Source of the DNA: an uncultured Flavobacteriales bacterium
GTDB taxonomy: Bacteria; Bacteroidota; Bacteroidia; Flavobacteriales_D; Sanyastnellaceae
Assembly (NCBI GenBank): GCA_937967465.1
Contig: CALBSW010000165.1
Coordinates: forward strand, 1 to 16,510
Length of the DNA stretch: 16,510 nt
Reading direction: 5' to 3'
Part shown: positions 6,751 to 14,845 of the stretch, in pieces
Layout of the letters: each line of letters begins with the position of its first letter
Position numbering within the stretch: position 1 is the stretch's first letter
Made by a program: the position numbers and the translations under genes
Notes under the pieces: generated by a model
Databases searched by the model: none
What the model was told of the DNA's origin: nothing
The model's input: only the letters and a program-made list of their open reading frames with translations

Positions 6751-8391
6751 ATGCATCTGCGATTTTTTGGACGGTCCACGGCGTGGGTCTGTGGCGCATG
6801 GATTGCGCTGTTGGCCACCCAGGGCTGTCAGGAGCTTCCCGAGGAATGGACGGCGCCGGATTGGACGCCCATCGCCGCGGTTCCTTTGGTGGACACCCGA
6901 TTTGACCTCGGGGACGTCCTCGAGGTGGTCTCCGACAGTGCCGGGACGGTGCCCATTGAGGACTTGGGCGGCGGCGAGTTGGCCTTTGTCTATGACGAAT
7001 CCTATGAAGGCACGCTGGCTGAAGAATGGCTCGTGTTGCCGGAGGAATCCTTGGGGGAATCCCTGGTGCTAGGCGATGCAGAAGCTGCAGCCCTCAACTT
7101 GGCCACAGGACCGATTCCCTTTTCGGACACCCTGTCGGTTCAGCTTTTGCTGACGCAGCCTGAGGGTGCGCGGCTGGAGACCATTTTCCTTTCGGGAGGT
7201 GAATTGACGTTTGAGCTCAACTCCAACTTGGGGGACGATGTATCCGGTGAAGTGGTCATTCCCCAGCTGGTGGACCCCATGGGCTTGCCCTGGAGTTCGG
7301 TGTGGACCCAGGACATGCTGGATCAGGGGCCGGTCATGGAGGTGGAGCTGTTGGAAGGCTGGACCTTGTTGCCAAGTCAGTCTGGCACGGACACCAATGC
7401 CGTGCATGTCGAATACACGGTCTATGTCACCAATGATCCTGCACACACCGCCCAGGCAGGAGAGTCCCTCGAGGTGGAATTTGCCTTGACTGGTCTCACC
7501 TATGATCGGGTGGAAGGGGATTTCGGCCAGGTGGCCATTCAGATTGAACAGAACTCAGTGGCACTGGCCTTGTTTGACGACCGGTTCACGACCAACGACC
7601 TGGCCATCGAGCGCGCCCGCTTGAGTCTGGCCGTGACCAACGGATTCGGCGTCCCGGCAGTGCTGGATTCGTTGCGCTTTTTCACGGAATCGGGCGGGGA
7701 GCCTGTGGTGGAATTTGAAACGAGCCTGCCCGATTTGCAGGTTGCGCCGGCGGAGGGTGACGCCGCCGGGGCGGTGGTGTCGACTTGGGAGGTGGATGAG
7801 ACCAACAGCAATGTGGTCGACTTCTTCAGCGAGAATGAAGTGGGGGTGGAACTCGGCATGTACATCCGCACCAACCCTGTGGACGTGGAGCCGGGCATGC
7901 CCAACTTCTTGGACGCGGATGGCTTTGTGCAAGCCGACTTGCACGCGGAAGTGCCCCTCTCCATTCGCGCCGGTCAGGTGGACTTCATCGATACGTTGGA
8001 CATGTCGTTGGACATCGAGGAGACCGCGGAATTGGATTCAGCAGAACTGCGGATGATCCTGCACAACGGATTCCCTTTCGGTCTGGAGGTCCAAGCGTGG
8101 TTCTTGGATGCCCAAGGAGACATGGTGGACAGCCTTGCGCCAGCGCCGCTGGACATTTTCGCCGCACCGGATGTGGCGGCCGGTGGGCTGCCGGTGGCGC
8201 CGGCGGAGTTCCGGTTCGACTTCAAGTTGGATTGGGACCGGGCGGACCGACTGCGCACCGCTGAGCGTGTTGTGGTGCGGGCTTGGGGACAGACATCGGA
8301 TGCACCGCTGGGGACGTTTGTTCCCTTGCGGGCAGAGCAGGATCTGCGGATGCAGCTGGGCGCCAAATTGTTCACCCGAATTGAAAGCTGA
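6751..8391 (+). CDS. Acidic lipoprotein of unknown function with two related beta modules
   Basis: I do not recognise a named family. The 546-residue product begins with a lipoprotein signal: hydrophobic run 10-22, then ATQGC with Cys26. The mature part is very acidic, beta-rich and poor in Lys. Two segments look homologous: ERARLSLAVTNGFGVPAVL (287-305, Asn297) and SAELRMILHNGFPFGLEVQ (about 429-447, Asn439). Both have alternating hydrophobic residues leading to an NGF turn, loosely like LEA/WHy-type beta-sandwiches. ATG 6751 is preferred to an in-frame TTG at 6706 because the signal peptide follows it directly. The stop is one base before the next ATG, so the barrel protein downstream is almost certainly its partner. 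I infer an outer-membrane lipoprotein working with that barrel; the biochemical role is unknown. Confidence 0.8.
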   Translation: MHLRFFGRSTAWVCGAWIALLATQGCQELPEEWTAPDWTPIAAVPLVDTRFDLGDVLEVVSDSAGTVPIEDLGGGELAFVYDESYEGTLAEEWLVLPEESLGESLVLGDAEAAALNLATGPIPFSDTLSVQLLLTQPEGARLETIFLSGGELTFELNSNLGDDVSGEVVIPQLVDPMGLPWSSVWTQDMLDQGPVMEVELLEGWTLLPSQSGTDTNAVHVEYTVYVTNDPAHTAQAGESLEVEFALTGLTYDRVEGDFGQVAIQIEQNSVALALFDDRFTTNDLAIERARLSLAVTNGFGVPAVLDSLRFFTESGGEPVVEFETSLPDLQVAPAEGDAAGAVVSTWEVDETNSNVVDFFSENEVGVELGMYIRTNPVDVEPGMPNFLDADGFVQADLHAEVPLSIRAGQVDFIDTLDMSLDIEETAELDSAELRMILHNGFPFGLEVQAWFLDAQGDMVDSLAPAPLDIFAAPDVAAGGLPVAPAEFRFDFKLDWDRADRLRTAERVVVRAWGQTSDAPLGTFVPLRAEQDLRMQLGAKLFTRIES

Positions 8392-8392
8392 C

Positions 8393-9856
8393 ATGCGGAA
8401 TTCCATTCTCCAGTTTTCGAGCCGGGCATGCTGGGTGTGGGTCCTCCTTTGGACCATGACCCCAACCGCCCAGGCCCAGTTGGGACCGGTTGAACTTTCC
8501 TCGGAATGGGGGCAGGCAGGCTGGTCCAACCCGGCCATGTTGCACCCGTCAGGCAGCCAAATCTGGCTGGGCGGACTCGCCGGAGCGCAAGTCGCGGTGA
8601 CGCACAGTGGCCCTGCATTGTTGGATTTCTCCACGTTGGGTGGGGCGGTCAATCCCGAATTGCTCATTGCCAACATGGATCCCACGGAGTCGGTGGATGT
8701 CCGTTCGGAGGTCCCCTTGTTTGGTCTGGCCTTTCGGGACAAGAATCGGTTTGAGCTGCGGCTTCGGTCGCGTTTCGTGGCGGACCAGCAGTTCACCTAT
8801 GACCGGGACCTCATTGAATTGGCTTGGCGTGGCAACGGCCACCCCGACGTGATCGGACGGCCCATTACGCTGGGCGGCATGGGTACGAATGTCCACGGAT
8901 ACTTTGACCATGGTTTGAGTGTCGGCGCCATGGCCCAGGAGGACAAACTCTGGCTGGGCTGGGGCATTCACATCCTCAACGGGGTGGGTGCCTTCCACAC
9001 CGAGTCGTTTGACGCGACGTGGACCACGGACAGCGTCGATTACAGTTGGACGTTGGAGGGTGCGGCCGATTTTCAGGCAGCAGGTGTGGACTTGGACAGT
9101 GCGCTGTCAGGCGGGACGTTGGACCTCCCTGGATCGGGCGGAGGCCTGCCGAAGACCTTGGGCGCCGGAGTCGCTTTCGACTTCGGATTGGTCTATAAAC
9201 CCAATGAGCAGTTCACCGTGGAGGCCGCCATGGAAGGGCGAGGGTCCATCCGATGGCTGAAGTCCACGTCGCGCGCCAAGGTCGACCCCGCGGTGTTTGT
9301 CCTGCAGGGATTGGACGTCGTGAATTGGCTGGGGGATGCGGACATGGACCTCTCCTCGGATTCGCTGGAATCCATGTTGGAGACGTGGGGTGAAGAGATG
9401 CTCGATTCCCTCGAGGGCGCGTTTGAGGTCCAGACGGGACCGGAAGTGGTGGAGGCGTTCAACACCCCCGTCCAAGAGACGTGGCGCGTGGGTTTCCGTT
9501 ATCTGCCCAGGCCATCGATGGAATTCCACGTCATGGGCTACCGTCAATTCCGGTTTGACCAGTCCCGGGATGGTGTGGTGATTGGATTCGTGCACCGCTT
9601 GAGGGGCAATGTGGCCACGCAGGTGCAGGCTCAGCTCGTGGAGGGCCGCTGGTCCTGGGGGGCTGGATTGTCTTTGCGCGGGGGACCATTGCGGATGGCG
9701 TTTTCAGCGCAGAACATCCCCGGGATGTTGTTCCCCTTGGAATCCGGTCATTGGCAAGGGCAATTCGGCATCGGGTTCGAATTGGGTTATCGTCAGGACA
9801 AAAAGAAGTCCAAGCGAAAGAATCCGCTGGGAACCGGCAAGGGCATGTGGCATTGA
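8393..9856 (+). CDS. DUF5723-like outer-membrane beta-barrel protein
   Basis: This 487-residue protein has a signal peptide (hydrophobic 13-22, then TAQAQ near 25-29). The mature part looks like an outer-membrane barrel: repeated alternating strands rich in Gly and aromatics (such as FGLAFRDKNRFELRLRS and GIGFELGYRQ) and an early WSNPAMLHPSG segment of the 'NPA' type seen in Bacteroidota barrel proteins. The overall pattern recalls DUF5723 (PorP/FadL-like in general form), but I cannot confirm that without a profile search. A lysine-rich tail, DKKKSKRKN, follows the last strand. The true start is ATG 8393, one base after the lipoprotein stop; the open frame extends further upstream only as overlap with that gene. 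It ends 5 bp before the convergent HAD gene. Function unknown. Confidence 0.75.
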   Translation: MRNSILQFSSRACWVWVLLWTMTPTAQAQLGPVELSSEWGQAGWSNPAMLHPSGSQIWLGGLAGAQVAVTHSGPALLDFSTLGGAVNPELLIANMDPTESVDVRSEVPLFGLAFRDKNRFELRLRSRFVADQQFTYDRDLIELAWRGNGHPDVIGRPITLGGMGTNVHGYFDHGLSVGAMAQEDKLWLGWGIHILNGVGAFHTESFDATWTTDSVDYSWTLEGAADFQAAGVDLDSALSGGTLDLPGSGGGLPKTLGAGVAFDFGLVYKPNEQFTVEAAMEGRGSIRWLKSTSRAKVDPAVFVLQGLDVVNWLGDADMDLSSDSLESMLETWGEEMLDSLEGAFEVQTGPEVVEAFNTPVQETWRVGFRYLPRPSMEFHVMGYRQFRFDQSRDGVVIGFVHRLRGNVATQVQAQLVEGRWSWGAGLSLRGGPLRMAFSAQNIPGMLFPLESGHWQGQFGIGFELGYRQDKKKSKRKNPLGTGKGMWH

Positions 9857-9861
9857 CGTGC

Positions 9862-10527
9862 TCAGTCCCAGATGGGACAGCCGAGCTGGCGCAGCCATTC
9901 CTTCAAGGAGCTGGCGTGGGGGTCGTGCAATGCCGCTGACCAGCCCGCTTCCATTGCAGCGCGCACATTGATGGCGGTGTCGTCCACGAAGAAGCAACGT
10001 GAGCTGCGGATGTCGAACTGCTGGCTGACCGCCCGATACGCCTGCAGGTTGGGTTTTCGGTAGCCAAGACGGTGGCTGTAGATGATCTGCCGGAATGCGT
10101 CAGAAAATGCGCGGCCATGTTGCGCGAGGATCTGGCGCTCGAAATGGGCCGCGTGCAGCGCGTTGGTGTTGCTGAACAGAACGAGGTCGTAATGCTTGGC
10201 CAGATCCTGTAGGACGGGCACAATGCCGGTCCGCAGTCCGATGAGCACGGCGGACCAAGCTGTCCGGACATCGTCCATGGAGGTGCCGGGCGCGCACTGG
10301 GCCAACAGCGCTTGGAGGAACCCGTCTTCGGAAATGCCGCCAACCTCGATCTGATCGAGCAAGGGGCTCTGCTGACCGTGGGCATAGTGCTCGAGGAAAT
10401 CGGTCGCCCCAAGTTTGGCAAAGGCGCTGGCTGTGGCCTGGTGGTCGATTTGGTAGAGGACACCGCCAAAGTCAAGAACGAGGTGCTCCAAGGTCGACCA
10501 ATCCGGTGCGTTTTGGAGGTCGCTCAT
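9862..10527 (-). CDS. HAD-superfamily phosphatase (YihX-like, subfamily IA)
   Basis: The 221-residue cytoplasmic protein carries all four HAD motifs: nucleophile Asp19 in LVLDFGGVLYQID, Ser119 in LFSNTN, Lys158 in YRKPN and Asp182-Asp183 in FFVDDTAIN. A helical cap lies between motifs I and II (about 28-100). The usual second Asp of motif I is Gly21, as in the DxGN/DxGG branch that includes E. coli YihX (sugar-1-phosphate phosphatase). It probably dephosphorylates a small phosphorylated metabolite; the substrate cannot be read from the sequence. Its ATG is 10 bp after the stop of the SPOR-domain gene, so it is likely the last gene of that minus-strand operon. The stop lies 5 bp from that of the convergent barrel gene. 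Confidence 0.88.
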   Translation of the reverse strand: MSDLQNAPDWSTLEHLVLDFGGVLYQIDHQATASAFAKLGATDFLEHYAHGQQSPLLDQIEVGGISEDGFLQALLAQCAPGTSMDDVRTAWSAVLIGLRTGIVPVLQDLAKHYDLVLFSNTNALHAAHFERQILAQHGRAFSDAFRQIIYSHRLGYRKPNLQAYRAVSQQFDIRSSRCFFVDDTAINVRAAMEAGWSAALHDPHASSLKEWLRQLGCPIWD

Positions 10528-10537
10528 GACGGGGCGG

Positions 10538-11599
10538 TCAAGGTGCGAAGACCCAGGCTTGCTGGAAGCCGTGGTGGTCGATCAACGAACGGCGGAATCG
10601 AGCGGCGTCTGCACTTCCATCGAAGCAACCTGCTGACACGCGTTGCATGCCATTTGGACCAGGAAGCAAAGTGCTGGCATAGCCCAATGCTTGGAAACGG
10701 CGGGCGAGTTCTGCAGCACGGGCGGCCTCTGAGAAGGTGCCGGCGATGACGTGGTGTGTGCAGCCGGAGGAGATGGCCTGGGGTTGCGGTACGGGCATGG
10801 TTGCCTCCGTGACAGGGACCACTTCTGGTGCGCCGGCTTGGACGAAGGGCAGCGGGGAATCGGCCAATTCTGGAAATCGAATGTCTTCGCCTTCGATGCG
10901 CGGCGCGAACTCGGTGGGAAGTCCCGACCCGGTGTCAAAGAGGTTGAATCCGGTGGTGCTTTGGGAGCTCCACAGCACGGACCCGGCGACCATGAGCGGC
11001 AGGGCAAGGACGGCAGCGATGCGCAGCGGAGTCTTCCAAGCGCTCGGGGCGACGGTGGGACCGTCTTCCTCCCCTGGAACCACCTGAACCACGGGGGGAG
11101 TCTCTGTTTCCGGAGTTGGATGCTCAGCCGTTTCGGTTTCAGTGGCCACGGCAGGCTCGGCCCACCGGTCCAGCCAAGGAATGCGGCCGAGACCAGGCGG
11201 TGCATAGCGCTCTCCGAGACGGGGTTCTGCCGCAAACCCTGCTTGACCGCTTTCCTGCTGGAAGAGCCGGCCGAGCCCCGGGAAGTCCACGTGTTCGCCC
11301 GCGGCGAGTTGGCTCTGGATGGCCTCGACTTCTTGGTCAATCAAACCGCCAGCCGCTTCCGTCGAGCAGCCTGTGGCCCGGCGAATCTCCTGCTCCATCA
11401 GACCGTCGCGGACGGTCAGCTTCGGGTTGAACACCACATCGCGTCCGGGGGGAATCCACTCTCCTTTGTCGGCATCATACCGCGCTGCCACTGGGTGCGC
11501 AAGGAATCCACCGAGCCCCGGAATGACGAGGCAATCGTGGTCGTGCAGCAGCAGCGGCAGGGCGTTGACGAGGAAATGTGGACCGGAGACGGTGCGCAT
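10538..11599 (-). CDS. HU-CCDC81-like and SPOR domain membrane protein
   Basis: The 353-residue protein has three parts. Residues 5-145 resemble the paired HU-CCDC81 bacterial domains: LLLHDHDCLVIPGLGGFLAH, then DVVFNPKLTVRDG and HVDFPGLGRLF. One transmembrane helix follows (about 191-209, LRIAAVLALPLMVAGSVLW). After a low-complexity linker, a SPOR domain runs from 280 to 353 (HHVIAGTFSEAARAAELARR...). SPOR domains bind denuded peptidoglycan at division sites, so the expected topology is HU part inside and SPOR in the periplasm. I chose ATG 11599. An in-frame GTG at 11656 overlaps the kdsB stop as GTGA and would add 19 residues, MKTGIVCFRAGESHYFGLS; it cannot be excluded. The protein is probably linked to cell division or wall turnover. 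Confidence 0.85.
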   Translation of the reverse strand: MRTVSGPHFLVNALPLLLHDHDCLVIPGLGGFLAHPVAARYDADKGEWIPPGRDVVFNPKLTVRDGLMEQEIRRATGCSTEAAGGLIDQEVEAIQSQLAAGEHVDFPGLGRLFQQESGQAGFAAEPRLGERYAPPGLGRIPWLDRWAEPAVATETETAEHPTPETETPPVVQVVPGEEDGPTVAPSAWKTPLRIAAVLALPLMVAGSVLWSSQSTTGFNLFDTGSGLPTEFAPRIEGEDIRFPELADSPLPFVQAGAPEVVPVTEATMPVPQPQAISSGCTHHVIAGTFSEAARAAELARRFQALGYASTLLPGPNGMQRVSAGCFDGSADAARFRRSLIDHHGFQQAWVFAP

Positions 11600-11652
11600 G
11601 GAAAGGCCAAAATAATGGGATTCGCCCGCTCTGAAGCAGACGATGCCGGTTT

Positions 11653-12381
11653 TCACAGGGCGCGACGCTCATTCCACCAGGCCCGCATGCGCTCCAGATC
11701 GGCTTCGGTGTCGACGGAACCCGGGCCATGCGCCGCGGCCACTTCGGTCACGTGCAGGTGCATGCCCGCCTCCAGCCAGCGCAGCTGTTCGAGGCGCTCG
11801 AGGCGCTCGAGGCGTCCGACAGGAAGGGCTGCGCAGCGCGCCAGGACGTTCGGGGCAAAAGCATAGATTCCGAGGTGAATGTGGTGCGGCCCACTGTGTG
11901 GAATGGCCGATCGGGAGAAAAACAGGGCGCGGCCATCTGCCCCTGCGGCGACCTTGACCCGTTCGGGTTGTCCGGCTTCTCCATCGAGGGCGGGCCGCAT
12001 GGCGGTCACGATGTCGCCTTGTCCAGCGCGCAGCGCCGCGCAGACGGCGGAAAGGTGGTCGGCCTCCGGAAACGGCTCGTCCCCTTGAAGGTTGAGGATG
12101 GCGTGGTTTGGACCGGTCAGGCCAAGCTGCCGGCTGGCTTCTGCGCACCGGTCCGTTCCGGAGGGGTGTTCTCCCGTCAGGATGGCGCGTCCACCGGCAT
12201 CCTGGACAGCAGCGGCGATGTCGGGATGGTCCGTGGCGACGACCGCATCATCGAGGTCGGGGTGGTGGGCCGCAGCGCGCCATGTGTGCACGACCATGGG
12301 CAGGCCACCGATGTCGGCCAAGGGCTTTCCGGGCAGCCGGCTGGCGCCCATTCGGGCAGGGATGATGGCGGTGATGTTCAC
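11653..12381 (-). CDS. kdsB: 3-deoxy-manno-octulosonate cytidylyltransferase
   Basis: KdsB activates Kdo with CTP to CMP-Kdo, the donor for the inner core of lipopolysaccharide. The 242-residue product is family length and shows the hallmarks in order: IIPARMGASRLPGKPLADIGG near the start (CTP-binding loop), GEHPSGTDRCAEA, NLQGDEPF (metal-binding Asp), FFSRSAIP, HIHLGIYAF, LERLERLEQLRWLEAG and VDTEADLERM. The start is GTG 12381, which overlaps the stop of the upstream TonB receptor gene as GTGA. An in-frame ATG 27 bp earlier would add MDDPLHLHP, unlike the family. The GTGA overlap implies translational coupling with an outer-membrane receptor, an unusual partner for kdsB. Confidence 0.95.
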   Translation of the reverse strand: MNITAIIPARMGASRLPGKPLADIGGLPMVVHTWRAAAHHPDLDDAVVATDHPDIAAAVQDAGGRAILTGEHPSGTDRCAEASRQLGLTGPNHAILNLQGDEPFPEADHLSAVCAALRAGQGDIVTAMRPALDGEAGQPERVKVAAGADGRALFFSRSAIPHSGPHHIHLGIYAFAPNVLARCAALPVGRLERLERLEQLRWLEAGMHLHVTEVAAAHGPGSVDTEADLERMRAWWNERRAL

Positions 12382-14768
12382 GGGGTGAAGGTGTAGCGGA
12401 TCATCCACAGCCGATTGGCTTCGGCGGCGAGGGGCCGCAGCGCATAGCTGACGTTGGCCGCATTCCGAACGATGAGCTCGACGTGGTGCTGGTCGTTGAA
12501 CTTGCGTCCGATCTGAACGTCATGCAGCCATTGGGCTGAGGGCCGGTCGCCCAGCCAATCGATGAGTCCGTATTGGAGAAGGCCGAGCTCCTCAATGTCG
12601 AGAAAGGCCTTGTCGATGTTCTGGATGGACGTGTTGCGCGCGGCATTCCAACCGAGGGTCCACCCTGTTTCGTGCTGCAAGCTCAAGTTGGCGCGGAACG
12701 TATTGCGGATGCGGTATTTCAGGACGTGGTCCGTCGTGTCGGAACTCGTGGAGAGGTAGCTCACGCCCCCGGAGACCGTGGGGAATTCCGCGTAGACCGA
12801 ATCTGGCGTCAGGCTCACCGGATTCAGGAATGTCTGGCCGATGAGCCACTGAACGGTCCAGGCGCCAAGGTCGCCTTGCCCCATGGTACTCCATTCGAGG
12901 CCGGACACCCTCGCTTTGCCGGTGTTGATGCTCCGGAAGCCCAGGTCGTTGAGGCCATTGCCCGTGTTGCCCCAGACGCCGAACGTGTATTCGATGAAGT
13001 CGTCGAAATCTTGTTGGAAGACGGCGACGTCCAGGAAGCCTTTCCATTGCCCTTCTTTCCCAAAACGGAATCCTTGCTTGAGCCCGATCTCCATGTTGGT
13101 AGAGGACTCCGGTTGGATGTCGAGTGAAGGGAAGACGTTGATCCCGCCCACCTGGGTGAGGATGAATTTCTCGGCGATGCTCGGGAATCGGAAGCCCTGA
13201 CCGATGCTGGCGCGGAGGTAGCTCGCCTGCCCGAAGCGGTAGTTCAAGCCCGTGCGGAAGACCGGACGACCGAGGGACACGCTGTCGAGCACGAATTGCT
13301 CGTAGCGACCGCCAGCGGTGACGTGCAGCCGCTCGTGGGGCTGAAGTTCGACTTGCAGGTAACCGGCCACGTTGGCCGCATTGTGGATGGAGTCGCCGGT
13401 GCCGGCAGCATAGAGCTCGGCCACGCTGCGCGTCCGCTGGGCATAAACACCGCCGGTCGCAGTCCACAGCTCACCGCGGTATTGGGAGCGCGCTTCCCCC
13501 TGCCAGGTGCTCGAGGCGTTGCCCTGGTCGTTGTCGTTGTCGTTGATGAGGCGGAGGAAGCGGCCTTGGATGCGGTGGTTCCAAGCCCCGACTGACCGTT
13601 CGAAATGGGGGTCGACGGTGACCATGCGCTGGGTCGTTCGGGTGTCGGCCCCGGGCGTGGCGGCGTAAAAGCCCGAGTCGGCGTCCAGCCACAGGAGGGT
13701 GCCGACGCTTTCTCCGCTGATGGCGTTGGCGCGGAGTCCGTAGCCCCACCCGCCGTTCTTGGGGGCGTGCTCCCAGGCGCCGTTCAGCCGCCACTGGCGC
13801 TCGGCGTCGTAGTGGTCCACGGTGAAGGGGTTGTAAGGCCGGTCGTGGGCTTCGCCAGTGGCCGCATCGATTTGGGGCCCCTTGTAGCCGTCGCTGCCGA
13901 GCCATTGTCCTCCGAAGCTGATGCCGTCTCCATTTGCCAAACGGCGGGTGTGGAGCCAGGAGGTGCTGCTCTGCATGAGGGGCCGGTTCCAGTACTTCCG
14001 GCCGTCGCCCGGGTCGCTGTGGATGCCGTGCTGGACGGAGATGCGGGTGAAGGGTTCCGGGTCGGGGAAGGCGGTGCGGAACTGGATGACCCCGCTGAGG
14101 GCAGAGGAGCCGTAGAGCACGCTGCTGGCGCCTTTGACGACTTCGACCTGCTCGAGGTTTTCCAATGGGAGGAAACCCCAGGTGGGGCGCCCGGCATCTC
14201 CGCTGAGAACGGGCAGTCCATCGAGGAGGACGGCGACGCGGGAGCCTGCGCCGAAGCTGTACCCGCTGCCACCGCGAATCTGGGGTTCACTGTCGACGAT
14301 GGTGACGCCAGGTGTCCGGGACAGGCTCTGGTCGGCGCTGGTCGGCGCGCCCTGGTTGACGAGTTCGGGCGGCAGCACGTCGATGGAGACGCTCACCTCG
14401 CCGAGGTCCTGCTCGTAACGGCCAGCGGACACCACGGCCGTGCCGATGCTGGCCACATCGGGGGCCAAGGCAATGTCCAAGGTTTGGGTTCCGGTCCAGG
14501 CGTCGAGGTCCGACGTCCATTCCACATAGCCGACATAGCGCACGCGCAGGGACACGGGGCCGTCCGCTGTCAGGGAGTACCGGCCATCGAGGTCGGTCAG
14601 CACGCCTTGCCCATTGGCGAAGACAGCGGCACCGGGGAGCGGGGTGTCGTCCAGTTGATCCTTCACGATGCCCGTCAAGGTGGCGGTTTGCTGGGCATCC
14701 GAGGTCAGGGCGGACATCAGGCCCACCCCAAGCCAGACCATCATGGGAAGAATGGAAAAGCGCTTCAT
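12378..14768 (-). CDS. TonB-dependent outer-membrane receptor with CarboxypepD_reg-like domain
   Basis: The 796-residue receptor starts with a signal peptide (MKRFSILPMMVWLG..., cleaved near SDAQ, about 24). A CarboxypepD_reg-like domain (about 27-105; TLTGIVKDQLDDTPLPGAAV) precedes the plug (about 115-235), which shows SADQSLSRTPGV, QIRGGSGYSFG, VAVLLDGLPVL and EQVEVVKGASSVLYGSSALSG. The barrel fills the remainder and ends RLWMIRYTFTP. It should import a scarce nutrient such as a metal complex, vitamin or oligosaccharide with energy from TonB/ExbBD. Size and lack of an adjacent SusD-like gene argue against a SusC-type glycan importer. ATG 14768 follows a -7-like element by 5 nt; 45 extra in-frame upstream codons lack signal-peptide character and overlap dprA. 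First gene of the kdsB operon. Substrate unknown. Confidence 0.92.
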   Translation of the reverse strand: MKRFSILPMMVWLGVGLMSALTSDAQQTATLTGIVKDQLDDTPLPGAAVFANGQGVLTDLDGRYSLTADGPVSLRVRYVGYVEWTSDLDAWTGTQTLDIALAPDVASIGTAVVSAGRYEQDLGEVSVSIDVLPPELVNQGAPTSADQSLSRTPGVTIVDSEPQIRGGSGYSFGAGSRVAVLLDGLPVLSGDAGRPTWGFLPLENLEQVEVVKGASSVLYGSSALSGVIQFRTAFPDPEPFTRISVQHGIHSDPGDGRKYWNRPLMQSSTSWLHTRRLANGDGISFGGQWLGSDGYKGPQIDAATGEAHDRPYNPFTVDHYDAERQWRLNGAWEHAPKNGGWGYGLRANAISGESVGTLLWLDADSGFYAATPGADTRTTQRMVTVDPHFERSVGAWNHRIQGRFLRLINDNDNDQGNASSTWQGEARSQYRGELWTATGGVYAQRTRSVAELYAAGTGDSIHNAANVAGYLQVELQPHERLHVTAGGRYEQFVLDSVSLGRPVFRTGLNYRFGQASYLRASIGQGFRFPSIAEKFILTQVGGINVFPSLDIQPESSTNMEIGLKQGFRFGKEGQWKGFLDVAVFQQDFDDFIEYTFGVWGNTGNGLNDLGFRSINTGKARVSGLEWSTMGQGDLGAWTVQWLIGQTFLNPVSLTPDSVYAEFPTVSGGVSYLSTSSDTTDHVLKYRIRNTFRANLSLQHETGWTLGWNAARNTSIQNIDKAFLDIEELGLLQYGLIDWLGDRPSAQWLHDVQIGRKFNDQHHVELIVRNAANVSYALRPLAAEANRLWMIRYTFTP

Positions 14769-14773
14769 CGCCT

Positions 14774-14781
14774 CGAATGTA
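14774..14781 (-). promoter_or_regulatory. TACATTCG, -7-like element 5 nt before the TonB receptor gene
   Basis: On the minus strand TACATTCG matches TAnnTTTG except for one C and ends exactly 5 nt before ATG 14768. No -33 TTG is present 17-23 nt upstream. It lies in the 77-bp divergent gap shared with dprA, so this short interval must promote both directions. Confidence 0.35.
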
Positions 14782-14845
14782 AACCCAAGGCCGACGATGG
14801 CGAGTTGATTGCGTGGCGCATGAGGGCAGAGGTGATGTTTCGGCC

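Noticed and set aside
11784..11812. Three tandem copies of a 9-bp unit (gaggcgctc-like) in kdsB
   Set aside because: They encode LERLERLEQLR, which fits the normal LExxExLEQLR stretch of KdsB, so this is codon reuse in a conserved motif rather than a repeat expansion.
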